DNA from: Minisyncoccota bacterium
GTDB taxonomy: Bacteria; Patescibacteriota; Minisyncoccia; UBA6257
Reading direction: 5' to 3'
DNA length: 35,950 bases
NCBI GenBank assembly: GCA_028719125.1
Contig: JAQUKM010000002.1
Coordinates: 17,951 to 53,900 of the forward strand
Positions 32,068 to 35,950 of the stretch are shown piece after piece. Positions within the stretch are counted from its first letter, which is position 1; the number at the start of each line of letters is the position of its first letter. The translations under genes and the position numbers were made by a program. Under the pieces are notes generated by a model. That model made no database searches. It was not told the DNA's origin and saw only the letters and a list, made by a program, of their open reading frames with translations.

Positions 32068-32685
32068 TTACCCCAAATAAATACCGGTAAATAAAGAGAA
32101 TAATAACATTGCTAAAGGCAGAATAACATTGCCGGCAAATATAATAAAAAAGAGTAAAAGAATGGTGCCATAGCGGGAAAGAATCGTTTCAAGATTGCGG
32201 GAAGGAAATAAATAAAATAATATCTTTGATCCGTCTAAAGGAGGAATTGGCACTAAATTAAAAATTGCTAAAATTAAATTAATCCAAACAATAAACATTA
32301 AAAAAGGCATCAAAGATACAAATAGCGAGGTAGCGCTTATAATTCTAATAATAAGGCCGAAAATTAAAGCTAAAAAAAGATTAGCCAAAGGACCGGCAAA
32401 AGCCAATAAAGCAGTGTCTCGTTGCGGGTCTTTAAGTTTCAAAGGATTATAAGGCACTGGCTTGGCCCAGCCGAAAATAAATCCTGAATTCATGAGCACA
32501 AGAATTAGGGGCAAAAAAACCGAACCGATTGGGTCTAAGTGTTTCAGAGGGTTTAAGGTTAACCGTCCCATTTTTTCTGCAGTATCATCTCCAAACTGCA
32601 AAGCGGCTAAGCCGTGTGAAACCTCATGAATAATGACAGAAAATAACAAAATAATGATCTGAAAAACTAAAGGCACTGAAAGCAT
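32068..32685 (-). CDS. Site-2 protease family (M50) membrane metalloprotease
   Basis: An intramembrane zinc protease of 205 residues. The first helix holds HEVSH (H20, E21, H24), the zinc site; the third ligand is the Asp in NLVPIPPLDG (D151). About five hydrophobic segments are visible, and there is no PDZ or CBS domain, so it is the minimal form. Such proteins cleave membrane-bound regulators or signal-peptide remnants; the substrate is unknown. It lies 23 bp after the AMP phosphorylase gene and ends 12 bp before the rpsL -35. Confidence 0.92.
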   Translation of the reverse strand: MLSVPLVFQIIILLFSVIIHEVSHGLAALQFGDDTAEKMGRLTLNPLKHLDPIGSVFLPLILVLMNSGFIFGWAKPVPYNPLKLKDPQRDTALLAFAGPLANLFLALIFGLIIRIISATSLFVSLMPFLMFIVWINLILAIFNLVPIPPLDGSKILFYLFPSRNLETILSRYGTILLLFFIIFAGNVILPLAMLLFSLFTGIYLG

Positions 32686-32708
32686 AAAAAAATATTAGAT
32701 TAATTGAT

Positions 32709-34307
32709 TTAATTATGATTTATTATTGCATACAATTCTAATTTTTTAAAAGCGTGCTTGGCTAAAAGCAATCTTTGATCGCTATTAGTATAAAAAGTAC
32801 AAAGAACTTCTTTTTTCTTCACTTTCTCTCCAACAGTTTTGTTCAAATAAACGCCTGCTTCTTTGGTTGAAGGAGCGCCTAATAATCTGCAAATTTTATT
32901 TAAATTCTTGTTATCAATCGCTTTAATTAAGCCTTCTTTTGGCGATTTTAATTCCCAAAAAACCTTTCCTATTTTTATTTCCTCAGAATCAATATTAAAA
33001 TCTCCTCCTTGGGCTTTTATAATCTCCCGCATTTTCTCTAAAGCTTTGCCTGACTTTAAAGAATCTAAAGCTATTTTTTGACCTTTATTTTTTTTAGCTC
33101 TCCCCACTAATTCTAATAATTGGCCGGCGAGTAGAACGGCTTTCTCTTCCAAATCTTTTGGCCTTTCTTCCTTTTGCTGCAATACCCTCATTACATCTCT
33201 CGCCTCTAAAGAAGGGCCAATGCCCCGGCCGATTGGGCCCATTGCTTTTGTTGTAATAATCTTTATTTTCATTTGAAAGCGTCGAGCTAAATAAAAAAAT
33301 AAATTTTTAACAAAACGGACATCTTTTTCATTATGAATCTTTGCTGTCGGACCGACCGGCATATCAATTATTAAACGATTGACTCCTGTGGCTACTTGTT
33401 TAGACATAATGCTGACTACCATCTTTGAATAAGGTTCTCTTCCTAAACGACGGGTAATCTCCACAAACCTATCATCAGCCGGCGCTAATCTTAAAGCACC
33501 ACCCCAAATCAAACAAGCGTTTGTTTCCTTGACTATTTTTTTAATCTCCTTTGCGTTAAACCCAACTGGGGCTAAAACCTCCATTGTATCAGCAGTACCA
33601 GCAGCAGAAGTGATTGCTCGGGAAGAAGTTTTGGGGATAATTACTCCATAGCTAGCGACAATGGGAATTACTATTGGTGTAACCCTGTTTCCCGGAATCC
33701 CCCCTATTGAATGTTTATCTGCCACTAAATTTCCGAATTTCAACATTTCCCCAGTCTCACTGATTGCCTTGGTCAAATAATAAATTTCTTCCCGGGAAAA
33801 GTTTTTCTCATCAAAAGCCGAGGCGATAAAAAAAGCTAATTCTAAATCGTTGATTCTAAATTTAGCAATGTCAGAAACCAAAGAGCAAATTTCCTTATAG
33901 GTTATCCTTTCCCCATCTAATTTTTTATGAATTGTTTTAATAGAAGCTGGTTGTCCAGCAAGTTTTAACTCTAAAAGCTCCCTTTCTCTAATTTTATATT
34001 TATTGGTAATATCCCGAAAAAGTCCTATTTCACCCTTATTAACCATACTCCTTGTCGTATCTACCGCTATCTCCGTTTGCTTATTTTTCCATTTTAAAGC
34101 CACTTCATCACCCGGCCTAATACCAAAAGTTTCGCCATCTTCCTCGTGGATAACCGCAATCCAGGGATAACCGGTTTGAATATCCAAATATTTTACTTTC
34201 AGCAAGAAAGTACTGTTTATTTTGGAATTATTTTTTCGTGGATTATTTTTCTTACTATTCTTACTATTTTTCCTATTTTTCCTATTTTTATTTTTCATAG
34301 AAATCAA
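32709..34307 (-). CDS. AMP phosphorylase (archaeal-type DeoA family)
   Basis: It is expected to convert AMP + phosphate to adenine + ribose 1,5-bisphosphate. The 532 residues have the extra N-terminal domain of archaeal AMP phosphorylases (about 34-115) and the shared core: LVADKHSIGGIPGN (194-207), PKTSSRAITSAAGTADTMEVLAP (225-247), then WGGALRLAPADD and GPIGRGIGPSLEARDV. The N-terminal domain favours AMP phosphorylase over thymidine phosphorylase. Residues 4-32 form a Lys/Asn-rich low-complexity tail absent in the family; a TTG at residue 35 is an alternative start. The start overlaps the PRPP synthetase end by 20 bp. Partner enzymes (R15P isomerase, RuBisCO) are not in the window. Confidence 0.87.
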   Translation of the reverse strand: MISMKNKNRKNRKNSKNSKKNNPRKNNSKINSTFLLKVKYLDIQTGYPWIAVIHEEDGETFGIRPGDEVALKWKNKQTEIAVDTTRSMVNKGEIGLFRDITNKYKIRERELLELKLAGQPASIKTIHKKLDGERITYKEICSLVSDIAKFRINDLELAFFIASAFDEKNFSREEIYYLTKAISETGEMLKFGNLVADKHSIGGIPGNRVTPIVIPIVASYGVIIPKTSSRAITSAAGTADTMEVLAPVGFNAKEIKKIVKETNACLIWGGALRLAPADDRFVEITRRLGREPYSKMVVSIMSKQVATGVNRLIIDMPVGPTAKIHNEKDVRFVKNLFFYLARRFQMKIKIITTKAMGPIGRGIGPSLEARDVMRVLQQKEERPKDLEEKAVLLAGQLLELVGRAKKNKGQKIALDSLKSGKALEKMREIIKAQGGDFNIDSEEIKIGKVFWELKSPKEGLIKAIDNKNLNKICRLLGAPSTKEAGVYLNKTVGEKVKKKEVLCTFYTNSDQRLLLAKHAFKKLELYAIINHN

Positions 34308-35205
34308 TGAATCCGCCTAAATTATGTTCTAGAAAGTATCTAGCCAGGGGTTTAATGATATCAACGGCATAGTGAAGATTTTCTAAAGTATTGGTAAATA
34401 TAATTTTTTTAGGGCCAATTATAGCCAATCGGTCAATCACTTCGTCGCCAAAAATAGAGTGGACAAAAGCGAAATTAATTGTTTTTATTTGAAACTGTTT
34501 TATTATTTTAGCTGTTTCTAAAATGGTTCCGCCTGTGGAAACAATATCATCAACAATAATTACCTCCTTACCTTTCAAAATGTCTCCTGTATTTTCTGGA
34601 TAAATAAAATTCACCTTCCCTGTCTCTTTATTTCTGTGTTTTTCAAAAATCAGCTTAGAAGCCGGAAAATTCCTGCAGAAATTGTCAACAAAAGCTTCGG
34701 CTTCTCTGTCGGGACCGATAACAATCGTATTAGAAGGAGAAAATTCTTTAAATTTCTCTGCCATCTCTTCAAAAAGAAAAACATTATAAGCTGGAATTTT
34801 AAATAAATCTCTAATCTTCTTTCTGTGCTCATGCATATTACAGGTAAGGAAAACATCCGTATTTTTCTCTATTAATTCCGCCAAATAAAGAGAAGAAAGT
34901 GGCTCTCCTTCGCGAAAAACAGAGTCCTGCCGACTGTAAGGCAAATAAGGCATAATAGCGATCGTCTTCTGACTAAGGTCTCTTATTTTCCTAAGCAATA
35001 AAAGATATTTTACAAGATAGCTGTTTATATTCTCTTTTTGTTTTTTCTGAATAATTAAAATAGCTTCTTTTGTTTTTTCTTCTTTTGCTAGTCGAGGCTG
35101 AACTTCACCATCATTAAAAATCCTATCTTCAAAAGAAATAAACGGCATCTTTAGCTCTTGGCCCAGTTTTTTTCCCAAATCGTCTCCGATTACTACTTTA
35201 TCCAT
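34288..35205 (-). CDS. prs: Ribose-phosphate pyrophosphokinase (PRPP synthetase), divergent
   Basis: It makes PRPP from ribose 5-phosphate and ATP. The 305 residues contain DRIFNDGEVQPRL, MPYLPYSRQD (85-94), GPDREAEAF (164-172), and the PRPP loop VDDIVSTGGTI (218-228). The usual LH.Q motif is NMHEH (123-127), and the protein is a little shorter than classical bacterial Prs (~315), nearer to archaeal forms. It overlaps the AMP phosphorylase gene by 20 bp, so the two are probably translated together. It begins 6 bp after rsmI. Confidence 0.88.
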   Translation of the reverse strand: MDKVVIGDDLGKKLGQELKMPFISFEDRIFNDGEVQPRLAKEEKTKEAILIIQKKQKENINSYLVKYLLLLRKIRDLSQKTIAIMPYLPYSRQDSVFREGEPLSSLYLAELIEKNTDVFLTCNMHEHRKKIRDLFKIPAYNVFLFEEMAEKFKEFSPSNTIVIGPDREAEAFVDNFCRNFPASKLIFEKHRNKETGKVNFIYPENTGDILKGKEVIIVDDIVSTGGTILETAKIIKQFQIKTINFAFVHSIFGDEVIDRLAIIGPKKIIFTNTLENLHYAVDIIKPLARYFLEHNLGGFIDFYEK

Positions 35206-35211
35206 AAATAC

Positions 35212-35919
35212 TTATTGGCTTTGATAAATTATCACTGTAAACTCTCCTTTTATTCTATCATATTTTATCTTATCAATCATCTCTTCTAATGTTCCCCAAT
35301 AAATTGTTTCAAATTTTTTTGTTAATTCCCGACCAATTACCACTTGATAATCTAGATCAAAACCTTGAACCCGGCTATAAACCTCCTCTAATGTTTTGAT
35401 AATCCGATGAGGCGATTCATAAAAAATAACCGGGTGTTTAAAATTATTTAATTGATAAAGCAATTCTTCAAAGAATCGGTTCCTTTTGTTTTTGTTTGGC
35501 GGAAATCCCAAAAAAACAAATTTATCCATTGGTAAACCAGAAACGCTGCTAAGAGCCAAGAGGGCTGAGCATCCCGGTATAGGAATAATTTTAAAATCTT
35601 TTAAAGAATCACTCTTCTGAATCAAAAAACTAATCAATTTATTGCCGGGATCAGAAATGCCCGGAGTTCCAGAGTCAGAAACCAAAGCCAAATTTTTCCC
35701 CTCTTGAAGCATTAGTAGAATCTGCTTCATCTTTTTAATTTGCGAATGTTGATGATAGCTGATTACCGGCGTTTTAATATTATAATGGGATAATAACTTC
35801 TTAGTCACTCTTGTGTCTTCGCATAAAATTAAATCCACTTCTTTTAAAATCCGAAGCGTTCGTAAAGAAACATCCTCCAAGTTGCCAATCGGAGTGGCAA
35901 CAACAAATAAATTCCCCAT
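35212..35919 (-). CDS. rsmI: 16S rRNA (cytidine-1402-2'-O)-methyltransferase
   Basis: It methylates C1402 in the ribosomal P site with SAM. The 235 residues are the tetrapyrrole-methylase-fold core: VVATPIGNLEDVSLRTLRILKEVD, LCEDTRVTKKLL, ALVSDSGTPGISDPG, IPIPGCSALLALSSVSGLP, FLGFPP, and FYESPHRIIKTLEEV with GRELTKKFE. It lacks the C-terminal extension of the longer (~280) E. coli form. Upstream only 31 bp are visible, with no clear promoter. Confidence 0.96.
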   Translation of the reverse strand: MGNLFVVATPIGNLEDVSLRTLRILKEVDLILCEDTRVTKKLLSHYNIKTPVISYHQHSQIKKMKQILLMLQEGKNLALVSDSGTPGISDPGNKLISFLIQKSDSLKDFKIIPIPGCSALLALSSVSGLPMDKFVFLGFPPNKNKRNRFFEELLYQLNNFKHPVIFYESPHRIIKTLEEVYSRVQGFDLDYQVVIGRELTKKFETIYWGTLEEMIDKIKYDRIKGEFTVIIYQSQ

Positions 35920-35950
35920 TTAGTTAAAACAATTTATTCTCTATCCTTAT

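Noticed and set aside
34650-34856. Minus-strand open frame of 68 codons inside prs
   Set aside because: It lies entirely within the PRPP synthetase gene in another frame and shows no family motifs.

Overview
The window is a 36-kb, AT-rich stretch with every gene on the minus strand, so transcription runs from high to low coordinates. It looks like a chromosome segment of a Candidate Phyla Radiation bacterium (Patescibacteria), most likely of the Parcubacteria group. Pointers to this are: no rpmD (L30) between rpsE and rplO, whose coding sequences overlap directly; a short alanyl-tRNA synthetase that stops after the editing domain; a MurE-type ligase without its N-terminal domain; a baseplate-J-like single-pass membrane protein of a type common in these genomes; and an archaeal-type AMP phosphorylase beside a PRPP synthetase. 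UGA is used as a stop (adk, the sigma-like gene), so the Gracilibacteria/Absconditabacteria recoding does not apply.

Layout in transcription order. (1) 35919-32068: rsmI, PRPP synthetase, AMP phosphorylase and an M50 site-2 protease, tightly packed. (2) 32020-27033: the str block rpsL-rpsG-fusA-tuf-rpsJ, with promoter-like sequences before rpsL and tuf, closed by a perfect 20-bp hairpin between rpsJ and rplC. (3) 26931-15150: the S10/spc block rplC-D-W-B, rpsS, rplV, rpsC, rplP, rpmC, rpsQ, rplN, rplX, rplE, rpsN, rpsH, rplF, rplR, rpsE, rplO, secY, adk, map. (4) 15032-1503: about 13.5 kb lying between map and infA, which are normally neighbours. It holds a sigma-region-4/HARE-type DNA-binding protein, a membrane protein paired with a TraD/VirD4-like ATPase, ddl, dgkA, dnaG, rpoD, a MurE-like ligase, alaS and the baseplate-J-like protein. 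(5) 1348-61: the rest of the spc/alpha block, infA-rpmJ-rpsM-rpsK, where the window ends. The 37-codon rpmJ is present.

Together the genes form a core growth module: translation (ribosomal proteins, EF-G, EF-Tu, IF-1, AlaRS), protein export and N-terminal processing (SecY, Map), nucleotide supply (Adk, PRPP synthetase, AMP phosphorylase), replication priming and transcription (DnaG, RpoD), and wall and lipid work (Ddl, MurE-like, DgkA). No tRNA, rRNA, CRISPR array, transposase or phage gene was seen, and no gap between genes exceeds about 250 bp.

The least ordinary signals are regulatory and repeat-like: promoters with a GGGG-TTGAC -35 context only a few bases upstream of start codons (probable leaderless mRNAs), degenerate ATTGYTA repeat tracts upstream of two of them, a 14-bp tandem repeat in the tuf leader, a hairpin splitting rpsJ from rplC, an in-frame palindrome-bearing insertion in dnaG, and a dispersed CCGCCA..TGGCGG palindrome.
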